Source of the DNA: Methylobacterium durans
GTDB taxonomy: Bacteria > Pseudomonadota > Alphaproteobacteria > Rhizobiales > Beijerinckiaceae
Length of the DNA stretch: 64,000 bases
Direction: 5' to 3'
NCBI RefSeq assembly: GCF_003173715.1
Contig: NZ_CP029550.1
Location: 372,001-436,000, forward strand
This document shows, one piece after another, positions 18,712-28,675 of this stretch. Each line of letters begins with the position of its first letter. The first letter of the stretch is position 1. The notes below the pieces were generated by a model. The model was not told the DNA's origin. It saw nothing but the letters and a program-made list of their open reading frames with translations, and did not search any database. Both the position numbers and the translations under genes were made by a program.

Positions 18712-19701
18712 ATGCTGACCCTGCGCTCCACGCCCGGCAATCCCGTCCCGCCCGGCGGCACCCTCGTGCCCGTGCGCACCGCCGACGGCTGCGAATTGCG
18801 TGCGGCCACCTGGCGGCCGACGACGCGGACGGTGAAGGGGACCGTCTGCCTGCTTCAGGGCCGCGCCGAGTTCATCGAGAAGTATTACGAGACGGTCAGT
18901 GACCTGAGGCGGCGCGGGTTCTGCGTCGTCGCCTTCGACTGGCGCGGACAGGGCGAGTCGGCGCGCGAGGTCGACAACCCGCACAAGGGCCACGTCGCCC
19001 GCTTCGACGATTACCGGCTCGATCTGCTCGCCATCGCGGAGAGCGTGCTGCTGCCGCTGATGCCGCGCCCGCATCTCTGCCTCGCCCACTCCATGGGCGG
19101 TTGCGTGGCCTTCACCGGCTCGCTCGAGGGCTGGCTGCCGTTCTCGCGGCTCGTCACCGTCGCGCCGATGCTGTCGATCCGGATGGTGAGCTGGCCGGCG
19201 GGCGTGTCGGCCCTCGCCCGTACCCTGCATCAGGTCGGGCTCGGCAGCCGCTTCGTGCCCTTCGGGAGCGCGGTCTCGATCGCCACGAAGCCCTATTCCG
19301 GCAACCGCCTCTCGCGCGATCCGGCGCGCTATGCCCGCAACGCGGCCGCGGCGACGGCGGTCGGCGCCGGCGCGGTCGGGGATCCGACCGTCGCGTGGCT
19401 GGCCGGCGCCTTCCGCGCCATGGCGCGCCTGCGCGATCCGCGGGTGCCGCCCCGCATCACCGTCCCGACGCTGATCGTCGCCGCGGGCGCCGATCCGGTC
19501 TGCGGAACGGCCCAGACGGAGCGGTTCGCGGCCCGCCTCAAGGCCGGGCATATCCTGGTGCTGCCGGATGCCCGCCACGAGATCCTCTCGGAGCGCGATG
19601 CGATCCGCGCCGATTTCTGGGCGGCCTTCGACGCCTTCATGCCCGGAAGCCCGGCCCTGGAGGATGGGAAGGACGGAGAACCCGCGGCGATCAGCGCCTG
19701 A
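18712..19701 (+). CDS. alpha/beta hydrolase, lysophospholipase-like (S33 hydrolase)
   Basis: 329 residues with the alpha/beta-hydrolase fold of PldB-type lysophospholipases: LLQGRAEFIEKYYETVSDLRRRG (oxyanion region) near 50, FDWRGQGES near 80, and the nucleophile elbow LAHSMGGCVAF near 125. A C-terminal strand carries the catalytic Asp (AAGADPVC) and the His lies in LPDARHEILSE. It probably cleaves a lipid or monoglyceride ester in the cytoplasm; the substrate is unknown. ATG 18712 gives the usual N-terminus; a TTG 13 codons earlier is possible and neither has a strong ribosome site. It is divergent from hsp20. Confidence 0.85.
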   Translation: MLTLRSTPGNPVPPGGTLVPVRTADGCELRAATWRPTTRTVKGTVCLLQGRAEFIEKYYETVSDLRRRGFCVVAFDWRGQGESAREVDNPHKGHVARFDDYRLDLLAIAESVLLPLMPRPHLCLAHSMGGCVAFTGSLEGWLPFSRLVTVAPMLSIRMVSWPAGVSALARTLHQVGLGSRFVPFGSAVSIATKPYSGNRLSRDPARYARNAAAATAVGAGAVGDPTVAWLAGAFRAMARLRDPRVPPRITVPTLIVAAGADPVCGTAQTERFAARLKAGHILVLPDARHEILSERDAIRADFWAAFDAFMPGSPALEDGKDGEPAAISA

Positions 19702-19716
19702 AGCGGCCCGACGCGA

Positions 19717-20240
19717 TCACTCGTCGAGATCGGCGGCGAGTTCCCTCGGCCGCACGAAGCGTTCGAGCGTGCCGGCGCCCCAGCCGATCTCCGACCACGC
19801 GCCGGCCTCGAAATCGATCACCGCGACCGCGGCGGTCGGAAACTGGGTCCGCAGACGGCCGCGGGCCGCCGCATCGCCTCGGCCGACAAGCTTCACCGCG
19901 AGATCCTGCATCCCCGGGTTGTGGCCGACGAGGATCAGGCTGCCGGCCTCGTCCGGAGCGCCGCGCACGGCCGCGAGGAGCGCGGAGGCCGGCGCCTCGT
20001 AGATCGTCCGGATGGTCTCGGTCCGCACCGCGCCGAGTGCCGCCGCGGCCGCCTCCCAGGTCTCCCGCGTGCGCAGGGACGGGGAGACCAGCGCGAGATC
20101 GGGCCTGAGCCCCTGGTCGGCGAGGTAGCGGCCCATGAAGGGTGCCGCCTGCCGCCCGCGCGGGTTCAGGGGGCGGTCGAGGTCGCGCAGGCCCGGCGCC
20201 GGTCGGATTTCGCGTGGCGCAGGAGGATGAGGCGGCGCAA
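19717..20240 (-). pseudogene. sixA: SixA-type phosphohistidine phosphatase, frameshifted near the N-terminus
   Basis: The TTG start at 20240 opens LRRLILLRHAKSDRRR, the RHG catalytic motif of histidine phosphatases. After one missing base at about 20187-20192 the frame continues GLRDLDRPLNPRGRQAAPFM, then LVSPSLRTRETWEAA, and LVGHNPGMQDLAVKLVGRGD with the second catalytic His. One added base restores 174 residues. SixA-like enzymes remove phosphate from histidine, for example on Hpt domains or phosphotransferase proteins. The TTG follows the aldo/keto reductase stop by 11 bases with GAGGATCC between, so they form an operon. Confidence 0.8.
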
Positions 20241-20251
20241 GGGCGGGATCC

Positions 20252-21232
20252 TCAGGCGAAGCCGACGACGGGGTGGGGCACGTACCGCTCTTCGAGCGCC
20301 CGCACCTCCGCCTCGGTGAGGGCGAGATCGAGGGCCGCGACGGCGTCGTCGAGATGGGCGGGCTTCGAGGCGCCGATGATCGGGGCGCAGACGCCCGGCT
20401 TGCCCATCACCCAGGCGAGCGCGACCTGCGCCCGGCTGACCCCGCGCGCCTTCGCGATCTCGGCGACCGTCCGGACGATCGCCCGGTCGGCCTCCTCGGC
20501 GGCGCCGTAGAGGGTGCTGCCGAACGTGTCGGAGTCTTGGCGGCGGCTGGTCTCGTCCCAGTCGCGGGTCAGGCGCCCGCGGGCGAGCGGGCTCCAGGGC
20601 AGCAGCGCCACCCCCTGGTCGGCGCAGAGCGGGTGCATCTCGCGCTCCTCCTCCCGGTGGAGGAGGTTGTAATGGTCCTGCATCGTCGCGAAGCGCGTGG
20701 CGCCCCTGATGTCGGCGGTGAAGAGGGCCTTGGCGAATTGCCAGGCGAACATCGAGGAGGCGCCGATAGATCGGGCCTTGCCCGCCTTCACGACGTCGTG
20801 GAGCGCCTCCAGCGTCACCTCGATCGGCGTGTCGTAGTCCCAGCGATGGATCTGGTAGAGGTCGACGTAATCGGTCCCGAGCCGCTTCAGGCTGGCATCG
20901 ATCGCCGAGAAGATCGCCTTGCGGGAGAGTCCCCCTGCGTTCGGCTGGTCCTTGAGCGGAAAGAAGCATTTCGTCGCCAGCACGATGGCGTCGCGGTCGG
21001 CGTAGTCGCGCAGCGCCCGCCCGACGATCTCCTCGCTGGTGCCGTCCGAGTAGAAATTCGCCGTGTCGAAGAAGTTGATGCCAAGGTCGAGGGCGCGCTT
21101 GATCAGCGGCCGGCTCTCCTCCTCCCCCATCGTCCAGGGGTGGGGCCCCCGCTCGGGCACGCCGTAGGTCATGCAGCCGAGGCAGATCGCGGAGACGTCG
21201 AGGCCGGTGCGGCCGAGCTTCTTCATGCGCAT
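20252..21232 (-). CDS. aldo/keto reductase (general stress / YajO-like)
   Basis: 326 residues from ATG 21232. TIM-barrel NADPH reductase marks: KLGRTGLDVSAICLGCMTYG, FFDTANFYSDGTSEEIVGRAL (catalytic Asp and Tyr), VLATKCFFPL with the catalytic Lys, DLYQIHRWDYDTPIEVTLEAL with the His, and the C-terminal cofactor segment PIIGASKPAHLDDAVAALDL. This subfamily reduces small aldehydes and ketones; the true substrate is not known. In-frame codons before ATG 21232, up to a TTG at 21262, do not resemble the family. It precedes sixA by 11 bases. Confidence 0.92.
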   Translation of the reverse strand: MRMKKLGRTGLDVSAICLGCMTYGVPERGPHPWTMGEEESRPLIKRALDLGINFFDTANFYSDGTSEEIVGRALRDYADRDAIVLATKCFFPLKDQPNAGGLSRKAIFSAIDASLKRLGTDYVDLYQIHRWDYDTPIEVTLEALHDVVKAGKARSIGASSMFAWQFAKALFTADIRGATRFATMQDHYNLLHREEEREMHPLCADQGVALLPWSPLARGRLTRDWDETSRRQDSDTFGSTLYGAAEEADRAIVRTVAEIAKARGVSRAQVALAWVMGKPGVCAPIIGASKPAHLDDAVAALDLALTEAEVRALEERYVPHPVVGFA

Positions 21233-21314
21233 GGCGGGCTGTCCGTCGGGACCGAGGGGCAAGCTCCCTATCTGGGCTGCGGATGCCGGATCGCCAGGGC
21301 TCTCGCGAGGTCTC

Positions 21315-22166
<852 letters not shown>

Positions 22167-22246
22167 CGGCGTCTCGCGGCTGCGGGCGGGAGCCGCCCGG
22201 TTACGCGGCGGGAGGCTCGCTCGCAAGCCGGGTGCCGTGCGGCGCG

Positions 22247-22897
22247 CTACAGCGACTTACCGTCGTGCCAGACGCAGTTCGTGGCGAGGATGCCGAGATT
22301 CACGTCCGATTTCTGCGGCTGCGGCAGCACCTTGCCGTCCATGGCGAGGTCGATCTTGATCTCGACCTGGCCCTTCGGCTCGTTCGAGCGGCGGGAGAAG
22401 TAGCAATATTGCTGGAACGGCTTGTCCTCGTTCGCCCGGAAGTTCCAGCCCGACACGATCTGCCCGTCGAGGTAGGGCACCTGCTTGAACACCGTGAACG
22501 TCGTGTTCACCGGCGCCTTCGAGGCGGGCACCGCGTCCTGGCCGAGCTGGGCCTGGGTCGGCGTCGGCACGCCGCCGCCGCCCTTCGGCAGGCCCTCGAC
22601 GCGCAGGGTGTTGTCGGTCAGCGTCACCTCGCCCTTCGTCTTCAGGGTCACGTCGGAGAGCGCGGCCTGCATCGCCGCGGCGATCCGCTCGGCGGCCGCG
22701 TCGAACTGGTTCATCGTGGCGTAGCCGTAGGCCGCCGCGCCCGCCCCGATGCCAAGAAGCGCCGCGAAGATGCCGGCGCCGGCCGCGCGGAACAGGAAGG
22801 CGCGCGCCGCGATGATGCGCGATTCCGCCCGCAGGCGGCCGTTCACGTGCTGCGCGAGCGCGACGTTCTCGGGCGATCCGGGGGCGAGGTAGCTCAT
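22247..22897 (-). CDS. single-pass membrane protein, function unknown
   Basis: 216 residues: a short cytoplasmic part (about 35), one membrane helix (AAGAGIFAALLGIGAGAAAYGYA, about 38-60), then an extracytoplasmic domain with a Thr/Pro patch (GGVPTPTQAQLG) and a C-terminal part with CYFSRRSNEP and ILATNCVWHDGKSL. The cysteines may form a disulphide. The start ATG overlaps the stop of the preceding gene by four bases (ATGA), which shows strict coupling with that multi-pass protein. I do not recognise the family. A periplasmic sensor or assembly subunit is possible. Confidence 0.75.
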   Translation of the reverse strand: MSYLAPGSPENVALAQHVNGRLRAESRIIAARAFLFRAAGAGIFAALLGIGAGAAAYGYATMNQFDAAAERIAAAMQAALSDVTLKTKGEVTLTDNTLRVEGLPKGGGGVPTPTQAQLGQDAVPASKAPVNTTFTVFKQVPYLDGQIVSGWNFRANEDKPFQQYCYFSRRSNEPKGQVEIKIDLAMDGKVLPQPQKSDVNLGILATNCVWHDGKSL

Positions 22898-24102
22898 GCG
22901 CCGGCTCCTGCGCTGCCGGCGGCCGGGCTCACCGCCGGACCCGGACGCCGCTCGAGGGGAATCGCCGCGCCGGAGGCGACGGCGTCCTTCACCGATTTCT
23001 GCAGGGAGGCGTTCACCTCCCGCACGATGCCCTCCGCGAAGGGCGCCAGCATGTAGTTCGTGGCCTCCGGGTTCACGGAGGCGCCGAGATCGTCCTCGTC
23101 CATGAAGGTCTTGCGCACCGAGACGGCGCAGAGCGCGAGGATCGTCGAGGCGAAGGCGGCGCAGAGGGCGGGCACGAACACGAAGATGCGCAGGAAGGCG
23201 TGGACCTGGGCGTCCGTCACCTCGATCGGGTCGACGCCGTAGACCATGGCGGTGAACGAGTGGAGCTGCGAGCGGTTCACCGCCTGCCGGTAGGCCTGTT
23301 CGGTGTCGGCGACGCGCCGGTCGGCCGAGCCGCGGTCGAGCTGGGCGCGGGCCTTGCGCGCCTCCTCCAAATCCTTCGTGAGCGCGCTGCGGTCGGCGCC
23401 CGCCTTCGCGACGCTCGCCGAGAGCGTCGCGACGCGGGGGTCGGTGACGCATTTCAGGTTCTGGTAGCGCACGCCCTTGCTGTTCGTGCCGAACACCTTC
23501 TCGCAGCGCTGGGCCGGCAGGCCGGCGAGCTGGGAGGCGTTATCGGTCGAGCGCTTCTCGATCTGCTCCAGCTCGGTCGTGTACTGCGCGACGCGGGCAT
23601 CGGCCGCCGCGATGCGCGTGTCGAGGCTGGCCCGGTCCGCCTGCGCGTCCTTGAGCGCGGTCTTGGTGCGCGCGGCCTCCATCAGGCGCGGGTGGAACAT
23701 CATCTCGCCGAGCTGAGAGACCGACTTCGTGGTCACGCCCGCGGCGAAGATGATGCCGACGATGGCGAGGCTGCGGACGAAATACGAGCGCTGCGTGCGC
23801 GCCAGGATGCCGAGCGGTACCCGGCACAGCTCCACCGCCGCGTAGACGAGGGGCGCGAGCAGCATGAAGTAGAAGCTGTGGCTGTCGCCGTCGCTGTAGA
23901 CGCCCGCGAACAGCCACGCGCCCGCGAGCGAGGCGCCGATCACCATCGCCTCGACGAGGTAGGCGATCGCCACGTAGCCCCACTTGATGCGGTAGCCCTT
24001 CTCGACGTGGCGCGCCTGCGTCCACTTGTCGGATTCGATGACCCAGTCGCGTCTCTCGCGCTGGGCGTCCCGGCTCGGGGGCGACTTCGATAGCCTGAAC
24101 AT
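22894..24102 (-). CDS. multi-pass membrane protein with long coiled coil (DUF4407-like)
   Basis: 402 residues. Three hydrophobic segments lie in the first 125 residues (IAYLVEAMVIGASLAGAWLF, FYFMLLAPLVYAAVELC, SLAIVGIIFAAGV). A long charged helical region (about 150-270) with ALKDAQADRASLDTRIAAAD and ASVAKAGADRSALTKDLEEA follows, and a fourth helix (FVFVPALCAAFASTILALCA) lies near 320. The layout resembles DUF4407 proteins, of unknown function. The TGA overlaps the ATG of the next gene, so the two products probably form a complex. A perfect CtrA-type box lies 40 bases upstream. ATG 24102 was preferred; a GTG lies two codons earlier. Confidence 0.75.
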   Translation of the reverse strand: MFRLSKSPPSRDAQRERRDWVIESDKWTQARHVEKGYRIKWGYVAIAYLVEAMVIGASLAGAWLFAGVYSDGDSHSFYFMLLAPLVYAAVELCRVPLGILARTQRSYFVRSLAIVGIIFAAGVTTKSVSQLGEMMFHPRLMEAARTKTALKDAQADRASLDTRIAAADARVAQYTTELEQIEKRSTDNASQLAGLPAQRCEKVFGTNSKGVRYQNLKCVTDPRVATLSASVAKAGADRSALTKDLEEARKARAQLDRGSADRRVADTEQAYRQAVNRSQLHSFTAMVYGVDPIEVTDAQVHAFLRIFVFVPALCAAFASTILALCAVSVRKTFMDEDDLGASVNPEATNYMLAPFAEGIVREVNASLQKSVKDAVASGAAIPLERRPGPAVSPAAGSAGAGA

Positions 24103-24141
24103 GGGCACTCGGGTTCCGCGTTACGCCACGAGGAGTTGAGC

Positions 24142-24156
24142 TTAACACTACGTTAA
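24142..24156. promoter_or_regulatory. CtrA-type box upstream of the coiled-coil membrane gene
   Basis: TTAA at 24142-24145, seven bases, then TTAA at 24153-24156: the exact CtrA consensus. It is 40 bases before the ATG at 24102. Function is inferred from the match; two perfect boxes in this window both lie directly upstream of envelope genes. Confidence 0.5.
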
Positions 24157-24421
24157 TCGCCTCGCGTATGCGGGCATTGTGCCGATTTTGCGTTGCATCA
24201 GGGCTATCCACGGCCGAGCGTACGATGGTTGCCGAAAAGCCGCACGTCCCGGACCATCGAGCGGCCCGCGTGTTGCGTGACCGGACCGGGCGTGGGAAGG
24301 CGCTCGGACGGCGTTTCGGCGATTGCGGTTGCCGGCATTCCCTCACCCTCCCATGATCGCGGCATCGCTCCTGCACGGCGGCCCGCGAAACCGCCCCACG
24401 AGAGGCCCACGCGGAAGGCTG

Positions 24422-26263
24422 ATGCCCGAGGTCCACGCCGGCTCCTACAAGGAAGCGATCCTCTTCCTCGTCACCGCGGGCGTCGTCGTGCCCCTGTTCC
24501 ACCGGCTGCGGATCAGCCCGGTGCTCGGCTTCATCGGCGCGGGCGCGCTGCTCGGCCCCTTCGGCCTCGGGCGGCTCGCCGACGAGGTCCGCTGGCTCTC
24601 CCACTTCACCATCGGCAACCGCACCGAGATCTCGCACCTCGCCGAGTTCGGCGTCATCTTCCTGATGTTCATGATCGGGATCGAGCTCTCCTGGGAGCGC
24701 CTGCGGACGCTGCGCCGCCTCGTCTTCGGCTTCGGGTCGATCCAGGTCCTCTCCTCCGCCCTCGTCATCGGCACGATCCTGTACGGGCTCCGCGTGCCGC
24801 TCGCGGCGGCTGTCATCGTCGGGCTCGCCCTCGCCCTGTCCTCCACCGCCGTGGTGCTGCCGGTGCTCGCCGAGAACAAGCGCCTGAACACGCCGGCCGG
24901 CCGCGCGAGCTTCGCGGTGCTGCTGTTCCAGGATCTCGCCGTCGCCCCGATCCTGTTCGCGATCGCGGTGCTCGGGCGCGGCGAGACGGCGAATGTCGGG
25001 GGCGCCCTCGCGCTGGCCCTCGGGCAGGCCGCGATCGCCCTCGTGGTGATCGTGGTGGCGGGCCGCTTGGCGCTGCGCCCGCTGTTCCAGCTCGTCGCGC
25101 GCACCCGCTCGCCCGAGCTCTTCATGGCGGCCTGCCTCCTCACCATCGTGGCGACGGCGCTGACGGCGGCCGCGAGCGGGCTCTCGATGTCGCTCGGCGC
25201 GCTCGTCGCCGGGTTGCTCCTGGCCGAGACCGAGTACCGCCGCGCCATCGAGGCGACGATCGACCCGTTCAAGGGCCTCCTGCTCGGCGTCTTCTTCGTC
25301 TCGGTCGGCATGAACCTCGACCCGGCCCAGCTCGTCACGAATCCGGGCACGATCCTCGGCCTCGCCCTCGCGCTGATCGTCATCAAGGCCGCGATGGTGC
25401 TGCTCGCCGCCCCCGTGATGAAGGTGACCCGGCCGGTCGCCCTGGAGACGGCCCTGCTGCTCGCGCCGGGCGGCGAGTTCGCCTTCGTGCTCGTCGGCGG
25501 CGCCGTGGCCGCGGGCCTCGTCCCGGAAGGGGTCGGCGGCGCCGCGCTCATCGTCACCACGGTGTCGATGGTGGCGATCCCGGCGCTGGCCTCCCTCGGC
25601 CGCCGGGCGGGCAAGCGCATGGCGGGGGCCAATCTCGGCCGCGCCCGGGCGGAGCCGCCCCCGGACAAGCAGCAGAACCGGGTGATCATCGCGGGCTATG
25701 GCCGCGTCGGCCGCATGGTCGGCGAGATGCTCGCCCGTCACAAGATCCCCTATCTCGCCCTCGATTCGGACGCCGCCCGCGTCGCCGAGCAGCGGCGCCT
25801 CGGAAACCCGGTCTATTTCGGGGATTCGGCGAATCCCGAGCTGCTGCGGCGCTGCGACATCGCCACGGCCCGCGCCCTCGTCGTCACCCTCGACAACCCC
25901 CGCGCCGTCGAGGCGGTGGTCGAGGCCGCGCGCGCCGAGCGGGCGGACCTCACCATCGTCGCGCGGGCCCGCGACGCGCGCCACGCCACGGCGCTCTACG
26001 ATCTCGGGGTGGACGACGCGGTGCCCGAGACCATCGAGGCATCCCTTCAACTCTCCGAGGCCGTGCTCGTCGATGTCGGCGTACCGATGGGGCTCGTCAT
26101 CGCCTCGATCCACGAGCGGCGCGACGAGTACCGGGTCATGCTCAAGCGAAAGGAATCCGAGGCGCGCCCGAGCTTCCGGGCCCGGCGCACGGTCGGCAAG
26201 GCGGTGGAGCATCGCGAGGCACCGCCGAAGGAGGAGCCGGGCACCGTCAGCAAGAGGGCCTGA
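24422..26263 (+). CDS. CPA2 family cation:proton antiporter (KefB/KefC-like)
   Basis: 613 residues with about twelve membrane helices in the first 380, including the core sequences GVVVPLFHRLRISPVLGFIGAGALLGPFG and GLALALSSTAVVLPVL with the transport-site residues and the helix FQDLAVAPILF. An N-terminal-type Rossmann RCK/TrkA-N domain (IIAGYGRVGRMVGEMLA, then YLALDSDAARV and YFGDSANPELL) follows; no separate TrkA-C domain is seen. Such proteins exchange K+ or Na+ for H+ under nucleotide or glutathione control. A GGAAGG ribosome site precedes ATG 24422. A very long opposite-strand frame over this gene is a codon-bias shadow. Confidence 0.93.
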   Translation: MPEVHAGSYKEAILFLVTAGVVVPLFHRLRISPVLGFIGAGALLGPFGLGRLADEVRWLSHFTIGNRTEISHLAEFGVIFLMFMIGIELSWERLRTLRRLVFGFGSIQVLSSALVIGTILYGLRVPLAAAVIVGLALALSSTAVVLPVLAENKRLNTPAGRASFAVLLFQDLAVAPILFAIAVLGRGETANVGGALALALGQAAIALVVIVVAGRLALRPLFQLVARTRSPELFMAACLLTIVATALTAAASGLSMSLGALVAGLLLAETEYRRAIEATIDPFKGLLLGVFFVSVGMNLDPAQLVTNPGTILGLALALIVIKAAMVLLAAPVMKVTRPVALETALLLAPGGEFAFVLVGGAVAAGLVPEGVGGAALIVTTVSMVAIPALASLGRRAGKRMAGANLGRARAEPPPDKQQNRVIIAGYGRVGRMVGEMLARHKIPYLALDSDAARVAEQRRLGNPVYFGDSANPELLRRCDIATARALVVTLDNPRAVEAVVEAARAERADLTIVARARDARHATALYDLGVDDAVPETIEASLQLSEAVLVDVGVPMGLVIASIHERRDEYRVMLKRKESEARPSFRARRTVGKAVEHREAPPKEEPGTVSKRA

Positions 26264-26272
26264 GCCCTGCCG

Positions 26273-26677
26273 TCAGGGATGCGCCTGCGCCCCGTCCTCG
26301 CGGGTGGGACGCACGCGGCTCCGCCGCTCCGTCGGCTCGAAGCCCGGGGCGAAGCTGCAGCGATAGACGATCGCGTCCGGCGGCCCCATCGCGGTCTCCA
26401 GCGGCACGGTCACGGTGTCGCCTGAGAAGCGCCAGCGCCGCACTCCCTTGTCCCAGTAGAGCCACACGGTCGTGGGGTGTCCCTTGACCGCGAAGACCGC
26501 CGCCTTCCGGGACAGCGCCTGCACGGTGCGCGGCTCGAACATGCCCTTGGCGCGATAGGCCTCGCGCGCGGACTCGGGTTGCCGGTCCATGAACGTGTTC
26601 TGCACGATCTGAATCGTCGCGCCGGGCATTTCCAGAAAGCGCTTGAAATCGCTCAGGGAGCGCAAGACGACGGCCAT
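26273..26677 (-). CDS. small conserved-looking protein, function unknown
   Basis: 134 residues starting MAVVLRSLSDFKRFLEMPGA. There is no signal peptide or membrane segment; the composition is balanced, with FMDRQPESAREAYRAKGMF, VWLYWDKGVRRWRFSGDTVT, and a basic C-terminal tail (FEPTERRSRVRPTRED). AGGAGAAG before ATG 26677 is one of the best ribosome sites in the window and decides the start against a frame 32 codons longer. The gene converges with the antiporter gene 9 bases away. No function can be given. Confidence 0.7.
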   Translation of the reverse strand: MAVVLRSLSDFKRFLEMPGATIQIVQNTFMDRQPESAREAYRAKGMFEPRTVQALSRKAAVFAVKGHPTTVWLYWDKGVRRWRFSGDTVTVPLETAMGPPDAIVYRCSFAPGFEPTERRSRVRPTREDGAQAHP

Positions 26678-26977
26678 GACGCTTCTCCTGCTAGAGCCGA
26701 ACGTTAGTGTTCCATCCTGTGCATGAACTGTGCCTGAGCCGATCTTGATTTCGATGACAGTGAACCCCTGCACACCCTCGACTCTGGACTACCTATCAAC
26801 AGGAATTCCGACTTATACCCAGGATTCAGCTTCCCCTTTGTCCGCGATCCGACATTTCCTGATCCAGCAAAACACCACCTCTGCTTGAATCTGCGACCAT
26901 CGTTCTCGCTCACGTCGCATCGGCGGGAACACGCTCCCGGCTTGACCTCGCGACCGCGTTGGGCCGATCTCGCGCGC
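26678..26977. other. AT-richer divergent intergenic region
   Basis: About 300 bases between divergent genes, of noticeably lower GC than the rest (runs such as AATTCCGACTTATACCC at about 26800). It probably holds both promoters. No gene, RNA or terminator is recognised. Confidence 0.5.
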
Positions 26978-28153
26978 ATGCTGCTCCAGTTCTTCACCGC
27001 GCTCCGCGCGGCCAAGGTTCCGGTCACCCTGCGCGAGTACCTGACGCTCCTCGGCGCCCTGGAGCACGACCTCGCCGCCAAGCGCGTCGAGGATTTCTAC
27101 GTCCTCGCCCGCACGGCACTCGTGAAGGACGAGCGCAACCTCGACCGATTCGACCGCGTGTTCGGCACGGTTTTCAAGGGGCTGGAGAGTGTCGGCGAGG
27201 CGGTCGAGCCCGCCGCCATCCCGGAGGAATGGCTGCGCAAGCTCGCCGAGAAATACCTGACCGAGGCGGAGAAGGCCGAGTTGCAGGCGCTCGGCTGGGA
27301 CAAGCTGTTCGAGACGCTGAAGCAGCGCCTCGCCGAGCAGAAGGAGCGCCACCAGGGCGGCTCGAAATGGATCGGCACCGGCGGCACTTCGCCCTTTGGC
27401 GCCTACGGCTACAACCCGGAGGGCATCAGGATCGGGCAGGAGGGCAACCGCAACTTCCGCGCCGTGAAGGTCTGGGACAAGCGCGAGTTCCGCGACCTCG
27501 ACGACGGGGTGGAACTCGGCACCCGCAATCTACGCCTCGCGCTGCGGCGCCTGCGCCGCTTCGCCCGGACGGGGGCGGCGGACGAACTCGACCTCGACGG
27601 TACCATCCGGGAGACGGCGCGCCGGGGCTATCTCGACGTGAAGCTGCGGCCGGAGCGGCACAACGCCGTGAAGGTGCTGCTCTTTCTCGACGTCGGCGGC
27701 TCGATGGACTGGCACGTCGAACTTGCCGAGGAGCTGTTCTCGGCGGCGCGCTCCGAGTTCAAGCATTTCGCGCATTTCTACTTCCACAACTGCCCCTACG
27801 AGGCGGTGTGGACCGAGAACGCGCGCCGGCACGACGAGCGGACGTCCCTCCTCGACGTGATCCGGACCTATCCGTCGGATTACCGGGTGGTGTTCGTCGG
27901 CGATGCCTCGATGAGCCCCTACGAGATCGTGATGCCGGGCGGCTCCGTCGAGCACTGGAACGAGGAGGCCGGCGCCGTCTGGCTGCAACGCGTGCTCGAT
28001 CATTTCCCGAAGGCGGTCTGGCTCAACCCGGTGCCGAAGGAGCAGTGGGCCTATACCCAATCGATCGCGATGATCAGGCGGATCGTCTCGGAGCGGATGT
28101 TCCCGCTGACGCTGGAGGGCCTCGACGAGGCGATGCGGGCGCTGGTGCGCTGA
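26978..28153 (+). CDS. VWA domain protein, CoxE/MoxR-partner type
   Basis: 391 residues. The N-terminal helical part begins MLLQFFTALRAAKVPVTLREY, typical of CoxE-like VWA proteins. The VWA domain is in the C-terminal half: VLLFLDVGGSMDWHVELAEE (a modified MIDAS, with DVGGSM for DxSxS), then RVVFVGDASMSPYEI and WLQRVLDHFPKAVWLNPVP. These proteins pair with MoxR ATPases to remodel or metallate a target enzyme. The MoxR gene in this window lies at 21315-22166. The start ATG at 26978 matches the family start; 31 further in-frame codons upstream do not. Confidence 0.9.
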   Translation: MLLQFFTALRAAKVPVTLREYLTLLGALEHDLAAKRVEDFYVLARTALVKDERNLDRFDRVFGTVFKGLESVGEAVEPAAIPEEWLRKLAEKYLTEAEKAELQALGWDKLFETLKQRLAEQKERHQGGSKWIGTGGTSPFGAYGYNPEGIRIGQEGNRNFRAVKVWDKREFRDLDDGVELGTRNLRLALRRLRRFARTGAADELDLDGTIRETARRGYLDVKLRPERHNAVKVLLFLDVGGSMDWHVELAEELFSAARSEFKHFAHFYFHNCPYEAVWTENARRHDERTSLLDVIRTYPSDYRVVFVGDASMSPYEIVMPGGSVEHWNEEAGAVWLQRVLDHFPKAVWLNPVPKEQWAYTQSIAMIRRIVSERMFPLTLEGLDEAMRALVR

Positions 28154-28172
28154 GGCCTGGGCCTCGCGCGGC

Positions 28173-28493
28173 TCAGCCCTGACGCGCCGGGGTGGTGACG
28201 CTGAGCCCGTCGAGTTCGGGCGTGATCCGGATCTGGCAGCACAGGCGGGAATTGTCGCGCACGTCGGTGGCGAAATCGAGCATGTCCCGCTCCATGTCCT
28301 CGGCCGTTCCGACGATGTCGGACCAGGGCTCGTTCACGTAGACGTGGCAGGTCGCGCAGGCGCAGGCGCCCCCGCACTCGGCGTCGATTCCCGGCACGTT
28401 GTTGCGCAGAGCCGTCTCCATCACGGTCGCGCCGACGCTGCCCTCGACCGTTCGGGCCGTGCCGGCATGGTCGACGTAGGTGATCTTCGGCAT
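28173..28493 (-). CDS. [2Fe-2S] ferredoxin, adrenodoxin type
   Basis: 106 residues. Cluster cysteines are in place: ECGGACACATCHVYV (C-x5-C-x2-C, about residues 39-48) and RLCCQI near 86. The acidic helix with DIVGTAEDMERDMLDF is the partner-binding region of adrenodoxin-like ferredoxins, which pass electrons to cytochrome P450s or other oxygenases or help Fe-S assembly. No reductase or P450 gene is near. The gene has two adjacent ATGs (28496/28493); GGAG 6 bases upstream favours the second. It ends 19 bases from the convergent VWA gene. Confidence 0.95.
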   Translation of the reverse strand: MPKITYVDHAGTARTVEGSVGATVMETALRNNVPGIDAECGGACACATCHVYVNEPWSDIVGTAEDMERDMLDFATDVRDNSRLCCQIRITPELDGLSVTTPARQG

Positions 28494-28675
28494 CATTGGC
28501 TCCAGGCTCGTGCGACGCGCGGCATCGGTCGTGCGGCGGCGCCTGCTTGGCGGGGCCGGAGGCGGAATGCAAGCGCGCGGGGGACGCGATCTGAAAATCA
28601 TGCCCCTTACGCCTGAGGCTCGCGCCCGTTCCCGCCCGGTGCGGCCGGCCCGCTTTTGCCGCAGGGGGGCGGCTC

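Noticed and set aside
23540..26212. 890-codon minus-strand frame over the antiporter gene
   Set aside because: Rich in Arg/Glu/Gly/His with no domain; the plus strand encodes a clear CPA2 antiporter. It is a high-GC shadow.
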